Counted from the first letter of the stretch, positions 37,994 through 47,940 are shown. The stretch is DNA of 64,000 nt from Myrica gale (GCA_963930655.1 OZ005606.1:17090001-17154000); one strand, 5' to 3'. The notes: generated from the sequence alone by a model not told the origin. Program-made: numbers and translations.

Positions 37994-38110
37994 ATGATTC
38001 CGATAACTATCGAATGAGATATGCGTTGTTCGAGGCCCGGACGTCAAGCTGCCAGCAGTCTTGCACGTCCGGAATGTCAGCTCATTTCGAGCACCCTTTT
38101 GAGGAATCAT
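37994..38110 (+). repeat. Nested inverted repeat in the long LTR
   Basis: ATGATTCC (37,994-38,001) pairs with GGAATCAT (38,103-38,110). Inside, CCGGACGT (38,037-38,044) pairs with ACGTCCGG (38,065-38,072). TCGAG also occurs on both flanks of the inner stem. The whole could fold into a ~117-nt stem-loop. Confidence 0.8.
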
Positions 38111-38892
38111 TTTAAGTCCAAATTCTACGGGGTTGGTCTTGAATTTTAAGTTTAAGAAATAGGAACGTTTTAAGGTAAATTGCTTGTGATTTAGAGGTAT
38201 GACGAATAAGTTGTGATATTTTGAAAATGGAGGGCCGAGCTGGAAACAACAATAGTGTGGTTGTAGGATTTTTGCTTAATATGAAATGTTTTTGAAAATG
38301 TATTACAAAATCTGCTGTTGTGAAATTTACTCCCTATATTGACCTATGAAAGCTGAATATTTCAAGGTAAATTTTGTGTAATTTGGAGCCATGGTCTGAA
38401 AGTTATGGATTTTTTTAAATTGGAGACGCTAGGGCTGCCTGCTTAGAAATTTTGAGCGGCTTGTATTGTCGGGTAAGGTTTTGGGTGGCTAGCGAGCTTC
38501 AAATTACTTAGAATTTTGATATGATATGAAAAATTAGTGTGAGGGTCAATTAGAACAGATCTCGTGTGAGTAATTTATTGATTACTCTATACGTTTAGCA
38601 AACCTATGAATAACAATAGTACGATTCATTGTAGGTAACGAGAAGTTCGATACTCGAGCAAGCGAAGGTAAGTGAAAATTGTAAGTAGAAACTTATGCCT
38701 TTCAAAACTGGAATGATACACAGCATGAAAGTATTTATGAATAAGCACATCAAGCATGACATTATCAAGCACGACATGAATACATCATGATCATTTGCAT
38801 TCATTTTCCTCATGAGAAAGGAGAAATTTTATGCAAATGAAAGTACCATTTTTATGCTACTTTATGACAAGTTTTATGACAAGTTAGTTAAT

Positions 38893-39761
38893 TGATGTGA
38901 ACCCCGTTATCCCTTAACGAGACCCAACAACTATAGGGAACCCAAGATCGTTTCAAGAATGGATTCGAAGGAAACCTCGACCCGTTGCTTAGGAAAGCAA
39001 AAACCTCGGTATGGTGAAGACGCCACAAACGGGATGTAAATCCGTTTGATAAGTCGAGTTGAACGCCACAGGAAAATTCCGATAAGTTCGAGAAGTTCTT
39101 CAAAGAACCAAAGAGAATTAAACCTCACAAAATATATTGATCAAGGTTGTTCGAATTACATTGCAAGAGGCTCCTATTTATAAGGTAGAAATAACAAGGA
39201 AATAAATCTAACCTAGGAAACAAGGGCTGGTCGAGTAAGGCATTTTTGAACAAGGAAAGAAATCCTTGCTTACCGAAAACAAAGAGAGCAATTAAGGAAA
39301 CAATCCCTTGCTTGCCTAACTAAGCTTTGGACGCCTAAAATAGAGTTCTAATTAAGGAAATAAGATAATACTCGACCAAAATAATAAACTAACCTAAGAA
39401 AGACATCTTGGCCGAACTAAACCCCCACATGGCCGAATTAAACCCTAATTGCCTTAAATAAAACACTCTTCAAATGGCAATAAGGTGCTGGCCGACCGTC
39501 ATGTCAAAATACCATGAATGGAAATGATTTGAGCTTAAAATAGCCAAGCAATCTGAATCTTCTAGAATAGTCCCATATTTGTCTCTTGGCCGGATCCTTC
39601 TAGAGTTTGCATCATCTTGAATGGGCCTCCACGAATGGGCTTGGGCCCATATCTCTTTACTGAGTTCAACGAGTGCGTCTTTGAACTCCTTGTCTCGGGC
39701 TCTCGTCTTTGGCTGTACGGGATGAAATACTTCACTCAGAGTCTTGCTCGGATTCTCATCA
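38893..39761 (-). repeat. 3' LTR of the deleted Gypsy element
   Basis: An 869-bp direct repeat of 43,160-44,029 with few differences (for example CCCTTAACG against CCAGTAACG near the start). On the minus strand it is preceded by the polypurine tract AAGAGGAGGGGAA. Confidence 0.93.
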
Positions 39762-40381
39762 TTCCCCTCCTCTTGAAAAAGATTTGTCCTCAAATCTTCA
39801 CCTACATCAAAAGGATGGAGATAAGAAATCTGAAAACTAGCACTTGCATTGGCTTTACCTGATAACTCCAGCTTGTAAATGTTGTCTTTGATTTGCACGA
39901 AGACTTTGAAAGAACCACCGCCCCTTGTAAGCACTTTGGGACGACTTGGCCATGTCTCTAAAGCTTGCATCAGTGCATGCAACTCCTTTGCATAAATTGG
40001 GTATTTGAAAGTTGGTCCTTGTAGCTGCTCACTGAAATAATCCATTGGTTGTTCTTCTTGCCTACGGGCTGAGATTATGCTAATACCTGAAACACCATAT
40101 GTAAAGTTGAATGGTTTATTCAGGTTAGGTAAAAATAATAAAGAAGCATCGGTGCATTCTTGTTTGATTAATGGCAGCGCCTTCACTTGTTCTTCTTCCC
40201 ATCGAAATCTAACATTCTTCTTGGTCACATCGGTGAGGATGATGGCGAATCGGGGAATAGGAGGCCGATACTTTACCATTATTTTGTGGATGACTTGGTG
40301 ATTATCGCTCGTTCTCCATGTCACATCCTTATACTTCTGCAAAAAAGACAATAAAACTAGGCATGGAAGGATCAATTTCAT
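39470..40381 (-). CDS. Chimeric RNase H / integrase C-terminal frame of the deleted Gypsy element
   Basis: A 303-residue open frame. Residues ~55-150 match the start of Gypsy RNase H (RFRWEEEQVKALPLIK, then YFSEQLQGPTFKYPIYAKEL and HALMQALETW). The next residues jump to the integrase C-terminal domain (GGGSFKVFVQIKDNIYKLEL, YLHPFDVGEDLRTN). The frame then runs into the 3' LTR. The reverse transcriptase before it and the zinc-finger and catalytic DDE core of the integrase are missing, so no enzymatic activity is expected. Two internal deletions explain the fusion. Confidence 0.85.
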   Translation of the reverse strand: MKLILPCLVLLSFLQKYKDVTWRTSDNHQVIHKIMVKYRPPIPRFAIILTDVTKKNVRFRWEEEQVKALPLIKQECTDASLLFLPNLNKPFNFTYGVSGISIISARRQEEQPMDYFSEQLQGPTFKYPIYAKELHALMQALETWPSRPKVLTRGGGSFKVFVQIKDNIYKLELSGKANASASFQISYLHPFDVGEDLRTNLFQEEGNDENPSKTLSEVFHPVQPKTRARDKEFKDALVELSKEIWAQAHSWRPIQDDANSRRIRPRDKYGTILEDSDCLAILSSNHFHSWYFDMTVGQHLIAI

Positions 40382-40505
40382 TAGTGTTTAAAACGGCCTT
40401 TTTGTAGAAAGGTACAATCGCAAGCTGGTTTGAAGGAGTGACTTGCTGGATCTCGCTCACGTTTGCCTTGGAATTCTCTTTTCTCTCGGATTTTCTCTCC
40501 ATGGC

Positions 40506-41162
40506 CTAATCTTCTCTCTCTTTTTGGTTGGCCTCTCTCGGATTTTCACTCTCTATCGGATTTTCTCTCATTCTCTGATTTTCACTCACTCTCTGATTTT
40601 CACTCATTCGCTGATTTTCACTCAATTTCTTGTTCTCACTCTCTTTCTTTTTTTCACTTTCTCTCTCTTTCTTTTGATCACTCTCTTGCTGCAACCTCAC
40701 TTGATCTTCATGTACTTGATGTGGTGTCAATGGAACAAGTGTGATTGGCTTCTGATTAAGTACAAAAGAGTACTTATTCGTAAAGCCATCATGCTTGACA
40801 CGTCGGTCGAATTGCCATGGTCGCCCTAGCAATAAGTGTCCGGCTTGCATTGGTACTACATCACATAAGACTTGATCTTCGTACTTACCAATCCGAATAG
40901 CTACTAACACTTGCTTGTCCACCCTTATTTCCCCACAATCATTCAGCCATTGCAACTTGTAAGGCCTGGGGTGCTTCAACAAGGGCAATCCTAATTTCTC
41001 TACCATAATCAAGCTTGCAACATTAGTACAACTACCTCCATCAATAATCACACTACATACCTTATCTTTGACGTAGCACCTAGTGTGAAAGATATTCTCC
41101 CGTTGCACTTCCTCATCTCCTATTGCTGGCAAACTCAAGGCTCTCCTTGCCACCGAGGTCAA
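40506..41162 (-). CDS. Gypsy aspartic protease with charged repeat tail
   Basis: A 218-residue open frame on the minus strand, directly downstream of gag. The retropepsin core contains VIIDGGSCTNVAS (family form DSGAT/S), GLPLLKHPRPYKLQWLND and HLLLGRPWQFDR. The active-site Asp precedes GG instead of SG, as in many Gypsy proteases. After residue ~160 the frame consists of charged repeats based on SENQRM, built from ~24-bp tandem repeats at 40,545-40,640. In relatives it cleaves the polyprotein. The link to a reverse transcriptase is lost here. Confidence 0.85.
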   Translation of the reverse strand: MTSVARRALSLPAIGDEEVQRENIFHTRCYVKDKVCSVIIDGGSCTNVASLIMVEKLGLPLLKHPRPYKLQWLNDCGEIRVDKQVLVAIRIGKYEDQVLCDVVPMQAGHLLLGRPWQFDRRVKHDGFTNKYSFVLNQKPITLVPLTPHQVHEDQVRLQQESDQKKERESEKKKESENKKLSENQRMSENQRVSENQRMRENPIESENPREANQKERED

Positions 41163-41180
41163 CGCATCGGGGGCTACATA

Positions 41181-42398
41181 TTACTCCTCGGAAACATCCT
41201 CCAGTGGTGGCATGTGGTCGGTGTCAGATTCTTCACTATCGGTCACGATCTCTCCATTGGCCTTCAACACCATGACTTGCTTGTTTGGACATTGGCTGGC
41301 TATATGTCCCCTGCCTTGACATCGAAAACATTTGATATCACGATTTCTAGAAGTAGAAGCTTCATTTTTACCTTGAGAAGTGTGGCTGGTGGTAGGGGTT
41401 TTGGGCTCGGGTTTAGGCTCGGGTTTGGACACTTGTGACCTGTCCATGGGCTTGGTGTAGGTTGGCTTGGAAAAAGTAGCATTCAAACTATGGCTTGCAC
41501 GTCCCCCACTTCCTCTCTGGAGTTGCTGCTCCACTTTGATAGCCATATGCATCATTTCTTCTATCTCCACATAATGTTGCATCTCCACTCTATCATGGAT
41601 CTCCCGATTCAAGCCATGTAGGAAACGAGCCATGGTAGCCTCTCGATCCTCCTCAATATTTGCACGGATCATGGCCATCTCCATCTCCTTGTAATAGTCT
41701 TCTACACTTCGGCTTCCTTGCTTAAGGCTTTGTAACTTTTTGTACAGCTCCCGGTAGTAGTGGCTTGGAACAAACCGTTTTCTCATGACCGCCTTCATAG
41801 CATCCCATGTCTCTATTGGACGTTCTCCATTCCGCCTCCTATTTATCACAAGTTGATCCCACCAAGTTATAGCATACTCAGAAAACTCAATGACGGCTAA
41901 TTTTACCTTCTTGATTTCGGAGTAATTATGGCAATCAAACACGAACTCCATCTTCTTCTCCCACTCAAGATAGGCTTCCGGATCAGATCTCCCTTGGAAA
42001 GACGGAATCTTCATCTTGATACCACTGACGTTGTTATCTTCTCGGTTTCTAACGTCTCTTCGTCCGGCATATCTCCTATAGCCAATATCATGATCTGCTT
42101 CCTCTTCAAAGTCAGATCTGTAAGGCTCTTCTTCGTAGTCTCTTTCCTCCCTTCGTGGTACTCTCTCTCGTCTACGGAAGGTGCGGTCGTTTTGGGGTTG
42201 TTTTGTTTCCAGCCGAGCTATCCGTTCATTTGTGCGTTCCACCGTCTCATTTGTACGCTCCACTGTCTCGTGGGCTGACTCTATTTCCGCTTTCAGAGAT
42301 TTCTCCAGGCGACTCACCAAGGCCTCCATGAGTAATCTATGTTCAGCAAGGCTCATATCATCGTTGGACACGCTCTTTCCACTATCACGAGACATCAT
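41181..42398 (-). CDS. Gypsy gag polyprotein with zinc knuckle
   Basis: An intact 405-residue frame. The N-terminal region is a coiled coil with [14 protein letters not shown] heptad repeats. A basic/acidic stretch follows. The retrotransposon gag domain runs from about residue 135 ([20 protein letters not shown]) through [20 protein letters not shown] and [23 protein letters not shown] knuckle, [14 protein letters not shown], lies near residue 365. The start MMSRDSG follows the primer-binding region by ~750 nt. It would form the particle that packages element RNA. It is the best-preserved frame of the element. Confidence 0.95.
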   Translation of the reverse strand: MMSRDSGKSVSNDDMSLAEHRLLMEALVSRLEKSLKAEIESAHETVERTNETVERTNERIARLETKQPQNDRTFRRRERVPRREERDYEEEPYRSDFEEEADHDIGYRRYAGRRDVRNREDNNVSGIKMKIPSFQGRSDPEAYLEWEKKMEFVFDCHNYSEIKKVKLAVIEFSEYAITWWDQLVINRRRNGERPIETWDAMKAVMRKRFVPSHYYRELYKKLQSLKQGSRSVEDYYKEMEMAMIRANIEEDREATMARFLHGLNREIHDRVEMQHYVEIEEMMHMAIKVEQQLQRGSGGRASHSLNATFSKPTYTKPMDRSQVSKPEPKPEPKTPTTSHTSQGKNEASTSRNRDIKCFRCQGRGHIASQCPNKQVMVLKANGEIVTDSEESDTDHMPPLEDVSEE

Positions 42399-43159
42399 TA
42401 CTGCAAGATTATAGTGTTAGAAATAAAATAAGGAAAGGACCTCACAAATCTCTCCCTTACGTGTCTCACTCAAGAGTAGGGTCTCTAGTCACTCGTGTTT
42501 CACACACAAGATATGGCTTTTACCCTCTAATAATCTCACCACTCTTGTCTTTTTCCACTCGGTAATCCTCTTGCGGTTCTTTTGGAACTAAACAAACAAT
42601 CAAAGAATTCCAGCAACGATTCAACAAGAACTCATCAAGGAATTTCAGAGAAAGCAAGATAAATAATATCAAGGGAATAAGAATGCAAAGAACACGATGG
42701 ATTAGAAAGGTGGAAACTAGAGTAGGTATTGATTCGTCACAGTAGAAAAAAATATACTTGTTTGGGGTAAAGAGATTTTCGGACTAATAGGGACCCCAAT
42801 ATATGGTAACAATCAAAAATGTTTTTGAAGCACTTTTATACTCGTTTTTTTTTTCCGGACCCCTTTCTTCTTCTTTTGGGAGTCTCTTTCTCTTCTCCTT
42901 TGATAACAATAGCACAAGATCTCAATACACTAAGATATGAAATTTTCGAACAAGAGATAACAAGCACCAGCTCTAGCAAAACTTGAATAGAGCAGTCAAG
43001 AAATTTCGGCCAAGTATTTGATAGGAGCCGACTGTAGGACAGAAACAAAAGGGAAAAGAAATTAGAGAAGATAGCCGAAGGATATGGAAAGAAGAAACAA
43101 AGGAACGAAAAGAAAAGGGATAAGCAAACCCGAACTAGAACCAAAGCTCCGATACAAAA

Positions 43160-44029
43160 TGATGTGAACCCCGTTATCCAGTAACGAGACCCAACAACTA
43201 TAGGGAACCCAAGATCGTTTCAAGAATGGATTCGAAGGAAACCTCGACCCGTTGCTTAGGAAAGCAAGAACCTCGGTATGGTGAAGACGCCACAAAAGGG
43301 ATGAAAATCCGTTCGATAAGTCGAGTTGAACGCCACGGGAAAATCCCGATAAGTTCGAGAAGTTCTTCAAAGAACCAAAGAGAATTAAACCTCACAAAAT
43401 ATATTGATCAAAGTTGTTCGAATTACATTGCAAGAGGCTCCTATTTATAAGGTAGAAATAACAAGGAAATAAATCTAACCTAGGAAACAAGGGCTGGTCG
43501 AGTAAGGCATTTTTGAACAAGGAAAGAAATCCTTGCTTACCTAAAACAAAGAGAGCAATTAAGGAAACAATCCCTTGCTTGCCTAACTAAGCTTTGGAAA
43601 CCTAAAATAGAGTTCTAATTAAGGAAATAAGATAATACTCGACCAAAATAATAAACTAACCTAAGAAAGACATCTTGGCCAAACTAAACCCCCACATGGC
43701 CGAATTAAACCCTAATTGCCTTAAATAAAACACTCTTCAAATGGCAATAAGGTGCTGGCCGACCATCATGTCAAAAGACCATGAATGGAAATGATTTGGA
43801 GCTTAAAATAGCCAAGCAATCTGAATCTTCTAGAATAGTCCCATATTTGTCTCTTGACCGGATCCTTCTAGAGTTTGCATCATCTTGAATGGGCCTCCAC
43901 GAATGGGCTTGGGCCCATATCTCTTTACTGAGTTCAACGAGTGCGTCTTTGAACTCCTTGTCTCGGGCTCTCGTCTTTGGCTGTACGGGATGAAATACTT
44001 CACTCAGAGTCTTGCTCGAATTCTCATCA
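43160..44029 (-). repeat. 5' LTR of the deleted Gypsy element
   Basis: An 870-bp direct repeat of 38,893-39,761. On the minus strand it starts TGATGAGAATTC and is flanked by TTAAT. The primer-binding-like sequence TTTTGTATCGGAGC adjoins its inner end. Confidence 0.93.
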
Positions 44030-44070
44030 TTAATGAACCCAAGTCGGTCGGTACCGTACCAAGTCAAGAA

Positions 44071-44336
44071 GGTGCATCCATACCGAAGGACGTTTACGTG
44101 AAGGATGGATGTCACCTGGGGCACCCATACCAAAGGATGCTTGTAAGAAGGATGGGTAGTCCACGAGGTATGTGCAATCACACTGAAGGATGATTGCAAG
44201 AAGGTGTGAACCTCGAAGGGTCGTGTCTAGCCACTGAAGGACGAATGCGAGAAGGTGTGCTAGTTCGACCATATGTAAGGTCCCTAAGGGAAATAGGGGA
44301 CAGTTCCAACGGGAACGCACAACCCTGATGTCAGGG
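44071..44336 (+). repeat. Four-unit stem-loop array plus two further hairpins in LTR
   Basis: Paired arms by unit: GGTG+ATCCAT/ATGGAT+CACC (44,071, 44,076/44,105, 44,113); ACCCAT/ATGGGT (44,123/44,152); GAGGT+TCACAC/GTGTGA+ACCTC (44,165, 44,178/44,204, 44,210); CTAGCCAC/GTGTGCTAG (44,227/44,255). The loop stays close to GAAGGACGAATGCGAGAAG. Then GTTCC/GGAAC (44,303/44,312) and CCCTGA/TCAGGG (44,323/44,331). One unit more than in the 24.0 kb copy. Confidence 0.85.
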
Positions 44337-45022
44337 GTAAATAGAGGGCAATTAGCCCATCAGATAAGATGTGAAATGATTTTTCCAAAAGCAAGAATTT
44401 TATAAGTATAAGTATTGTTTTCAAGAGCAAGTGCATGTGCATATGCAAACATGAGGCATACACGTGCATCACGATTCATGATCATGCATGAATCGCATTA
44501 TGTTTACACGATTATGATTTCAAGTTCAAGTGCATGCTTACGATTTCAAATCCATGTTTTAGCTATAATTCCTTACTGAGTCTTTCGACTCATAGTTTTA
44601 AATTGTATCATTCCAGATAATGTTTCAGGGGAGGAATCTTAAGAAGAGGACCTTGAACCCTAGGAGAAGGGTTGACGAAAATGTCTCTTCCTTGTTGCTT
44701 AATTTTAGTAAAGGTTTAGATAATTTTTGTAAGAGCCGGCATGAGCCTCCGTGATGTGGTGGTCATGGGTTATTCGGCTTAGTAAGTTAAGGTTTTAACT
44801 GGTTGATATTTTGAGACCATGTGATAACTACTTTGAGTTATCGATGGGAAGCATGTTCTTATGTACGTTATACGCTAGCAATATAAGGCTTCTTATAAAT
44901 ATTGAGGCATCATGTTATTTCCGCTGCAAGAATAGTAGTAAGTACGCTTGAGCGTTCCATGCCGGGAATGCTCGCGGCTGTCATTAGCCTCGTTTAGCTA
45001 GCGTTCGGGGCGTGACAGCCCT

Positions 45023-45178
45023 GCTCCAAGCATGATAGTTCTGAGGGGTAAGAGGTTGTGACACCAACACTAGTCTAGGACTCTCTCCATGGTGAAGAAA
45101 GAGTGGGTTGGAAGCCAAATCTTCCTTGGAATTGAATGGGCTGGTTGGATTTATAGTTTCGTCACCTGAATCACTCAT
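45023..45178 (-). pseudogene. Copia gag, N-terminal part
   Basis: From MSDSGDETINP the frame runs through NPLFLHHGESPRLVLVSQPL to NYHAWSRA, the start of Copia gag. It is cut at GCCCT by the long LTR. The remainder of gag is at 36,405-35,655. Confidence 0.9.
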
Positions 45179-45266
45179 AATGGGAGTTAATGCGTGTTGG
45201 TTGACTGGTTGGTTAAGTGGTTGGAAGTGCGTGGAGAATCAGGATCAACAGAGATTTAAGACTCAC

Positions 45267-45278
45267 GCTCTGATACCA
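45267..45278 (-). other. Primer-binding site of the Copia element
   Basis: TGGTATCAGAGC on the minus strand, directly after the 5' LTR end, is the standard complement of the initiator methionine tRNA 3' end. Confidence 0.92.
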
Positions 45279-45608
45279 TGACAAAAAGGAAGAGGAGAGT
45301 TTTGGCTGATTACCAACTCGGTGAACTAGAAACTTCGATTGTATTTTGTTGTTGTATATTGTGTTTTAAAAAGGAAAGAATTCTACGTAAATCTAAAAAG
45401 CAGATCCTGAAAAACAGAGATCATTTATGACTACAGACTAAACGTAACAGCTATCAGCCTAACATTACAGCTCCTTTCTTTCCTTTATGCAGCATGTCCT
45501 ATTCTTGGTAAGACATCAACTTTATTTCTTCAAATGCAGTGCTGTGTCTCCTCTTGTTCCAATGATCTGTGTTTTCTGGTGCATTTAATTTTAATGTCTA
45601 TCTCAATA
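45279..45608 (-). repeat. 5' LTR of the Copia element
   Basis: A 330-bp direct repeat of 31,862-32,188 with roughly a dozen visible differences. It is flanked outside by CTGGA and inside by the primer-binding site. Confidence 0.92.
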
Positions 45609-45690
45609 CTGGAACAGAGGTTAGGGATATCCTAATGTGGAGAGCACCCGACTTCCACAAACTTAATGTAAAGGCTTATTTCTGATGTAG

Positions 45691-46082
45691 GACCTGATGT
45701 TGAGTCTAATGGGGATGCAACCCTTAATGCATTGAAAGGAGCTTGCATAGAAGCAAATTTGCAGCTTCAGAAGGAAGAGATGAATGTGGAGACAACAATT
45801 TATGGCATCACAATGCAGGTCTGTATGATATTTGACCATTGTTAAACGCTCCTTTATTGTTACTATGCAATTTGCTGAAATTAGTAGTTAATGCAGATGA
45901 AAGGGATACAAGACAAGCTTGTTCGTTTTGAGGAGCTAGATTTGCAGAGGGAGAAAGAAATGCAACAATTGGAGCAACTGAAAAGCACTCTTTTTGTTGA
46001 TCAGCTCACCCTTTTGTTTCATAGAAGTTCTGGAGCAAAAGGTGAAGAACGAATGGAACAAAGGAGTATAAGAACATATTGA
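45691..46082 (+). pseudogene. 3' exons resembling a SWI3-type SWI/SNF subunit C-terminus
   Basis: Two exon-like segments with proper splice signals (45,691-45,818, GT at 45,819; AG at 45,895-45,896, then 45,897-46,082) join in frame. They read DATLNALKGACIEANLQLQK, EEMNVETTI and then MKGIQDKLVRFEELDLQREK with FVDQLTLLFHR, ending in TGA. The helical pattern resembles the C-terminal coiled coil of plant SWI3 chromatin-remodelling subunits; I judge this from memory of the family. Upstream, the Copia element and a LINE replace any further exons, so this is a truncated gene copy. No stop is present inside. Confidence 0.5.
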
Positions 46083-47052
46083 TGTTCCATGATTCTTGAT
46101 TATCTATATACTCTGTTTTCCCAATAGTTTCTATTTACTTACCAACTGATCTGCAAACTGCAAAGCTTATTCTGAAAATCAAATTAGTTTGACTGTAGCA
46201 GACATGATTGGGTAAGAAGATGTCCCATTGAGGTGGAACGATACTTGCGTCTTTGCCTCAGCTTTTGTTTCAATTTGGTCATTAATTTATGTATAGAAAT
46301 GAATCGATTGGTTGTAGATGTGAATTATTTTTGTCAAGTGGGTAGCGACTGGGTTGTTGCACATGCGTAATGGTGAAACAAACACGTCACCGAGCCGTCC
46401 AAATCCGTGCCCCGTGGAACGTAATTTGAATGACTAATTCCGAAAAAATTCTGAAAGTTAAATCGATGGCATAAAAGTCGAGGGAATTTAAGCGAAGTTG
46501 TGCATGAAGCATATGAATAATGCATAGCGGCTTATGCCTCTAACTGCACATGGTGCTTGTCGTTTAAAATGAGGATAATCGTTGTTCTCTATTATTTTTG
46601 TCTTCTTTTATGAAGCCTATATAAAGGTCATAATTAAATAATAATGAAGGAAGCAATATTTGAATTATGTTTAATCTTATTGGGAAGTCGAGAAAACCTC
46701 GAATCGCCCTATCATAAGAGGTCGATTTTCCTCTAATAAAATTAAATTAGGAATCAACACTACTAAGTGATCAATCTGCTCTGCACAGAACGTGAAGAGA
46801 TAAAACAATCTGTGTACTGCATAAATTGCTTGATCGAATGCCAGCGAATTTAGTTACACTGTTGATCAGAATGATCCACCAAAAAATAATTGAAGTACCA
46901 TCCAACATATGTGAAATTGCGCCAGAACAGAGAGCCAACAACTTTTCTCAAATAAACCTGAAGAATGCCACAGCCTGCAAAACCAATCAAGTGATGCATT
47001 TCAGTAGTTAAACCACAAGCCACTTTTCTGGATAATGCTCACATGGTCTACA
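46083..47052. other. Intergenic sequence without recognised feature
   Basis: AT-rich sequence between the SWI3-like fragment and the PsbP-like fragment. It probably includes the untranslated 3' ends of both. I recognise nothing else. Confidence 0.5.
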
Positions 47053-47940
47053 TCACTTCACCTTCTCGATTTTGGAGCTGTATTTCTCTACTTCTTCCTC
47101 CGTGACCTGCAACCACAAATATTTAACCATCAATACTCTGTACTGAGTGTGCCTTCGACCAAGTGCCAAGTTTATGGAAGCGCAAAGCAAAAGTTACCAT
47201 GTAGCCAGATCTACCTGTCCTGTAACAATGTATAGTCTGTTGTACCAGCCATTGGATGCCATCCCAATTGCTGAAAACAGATGTCTCCGACTTTCACCAG
47301 GATTTTGTAGCATATACTCGATGTAATAAAACCCTGTTTTTGCATTAAGATCAACAAAATGCAGGAGGGAAATCCACCTTCTAGATCAGAACTAAAAGGC
47401 CCGACTTCATTTTTTTCTTTAAGAATTGACAATTACCATTTGCAGCTCTGCAGTCTATGAGTTTGGCAACCACACCTGGAGGCCTTTGCCAACTTCTGTC
47501 CAATCCATTAACCTGTTGAACAGTGGAACGTAAACATTGGCTTTTAAGCTTAACAAGCTTTCCAATGCAGAAAAATTAGATTGCCATGGATTCCTACCGG
47601 AGTCTCAGCAAAAGCATCGACTTTGCCCAAAATTTTACCATGTTATCATCGAAATTTCATGCATCCATCAATTTCAATGCATCATTCTCCTCATAGAACA
47701 GAACCCATCAAACCTCATAGAACAGATCTGAAAGTAGAGAGAGAAACCCTAGGTCCAAAAACTCACCGGAAATCTAAGGATGCACCGACCAAATCGCTCT
47801 ATTGCTTCACCGGAAGTCTGCTTGAACCAAGATGAGCTCTGTTGCTTCACCGGAGAGAGAGAGAGAGGAGTTCGGTTGCAGGAGAGAGAAAGAGGAAGGT
47901 GAGAGACGAATGCATCCAGAGAGATGAGAGACGTAACCAA
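47053..47940 (-). CDS. PsbP-domain protein, C-terminal half (possible truncated gene)
   Basis: Four minus-strand exons join in frame: 47,767-47,940, 47,437-47,512, 47,215-47,333 and 47,053-47,106. They read ERFGRCILRFPVNGLDRSWQ, RPPGVVAKLIDCRAANGF, YYIEYMLQNPGESRRHLFSA, IGMASNGWYNRLYIVTGQ and VTEEEVEKYSSKIEKVK before TGA. This is the C-terminal part of a PsbP-fold protein of the thylakoid lumen, as in the nuclear-encoded PsbP-domain (PPD) family. The first ~35 residues (VSHLPLSLSCNRT onwards) look unlike a PsbP N-terminus or a clear transit peptide, and the N-terminal half of the fold is missing. I infer a 5'-truncated duplicate; expression from a new start cannot be excluded, since no stop occurs. 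Confidence 0.6.

Larger units (their letters stand above)
38893..44029 (-). mobile_element. Gypsy element with intact ends but deleted RT and integrase core
   Basis: LTRs at 38,893-39,761 and 43,160-44,029 are very similar. Both begin TGATGTGAACC and end TCTCATCA on the plus strand. Perfect target duplications TTAAT lie at 38,888-38,892 and 44,030-44,034. On the minus strand, gag and protease are open. Then the polyprotein jumps from the RNase H start to the integrase C-terminal part, with no YxDD reverse transcriptase or integrase catalytic core. A primer-binding-like TTTTGTATCGGAGC (43,159-43,146) and a polypurine tract (39,775-39,762) remain. It is a deletion derivative that would need enzymes from elsewhere. 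Confidence 0.95.
36411..45017 (+). mobile_element. Long Gypsy-type LTR inserted in the Copia gag (solo LTR, itself interrupted)
   Basis: Starts TGTGAGATCCCGG at 36,411, ends GGGGCGTGACA at 45,017, and is flanked by GCCCT at 36,406-36,410 and 45,018-45,022. Once the inner Gypsy element (38,893-44,034) is left out, the two halves form one ~3.5 kb LTR, colinear with 21,072-24,630, with no internal coding region. It is therefore a solo LTR that inserted after the Copia element and before the inner Gypsy element. It contains four 97-bp repeats, a GAA-rich tract, a large inverted repeat and the stem-loop array. Confidence 0.85.
31862..45608 (-). mobile_element. Copia LTR retrotransposon, nested by two later elements
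   Basis: Both LTRs, the primer-binding site, a polypurine-like tract and a perfect 5-bp target duplication (CTGGA at 31,857-31,861 and 45,609-45,613) define the element. Coding order on the minus strand is gag (45,178-45,023, then 36,405-35,655), protease, integrase, reverse transcriptase-RNase H (to about 32,360), as in Copia. Stops and frame changes occur in integrase and at the gag/protease boundary. It can no longer move by itself. The gag is split by an insertion at 36,406-45,022. Removing that insertion would bring HAWSRA next to MYMALS in frame, as in related elements. Confidence 0.95.

Noticed and set aside
31862..45608. Integrated plant pararetrovirus
   Set aside because: Domain order, tRNA-Met primer site, LTRs and target duplications are those of Copia and Gypsy retrotransposons. 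No movement or coat protein signature was seen.
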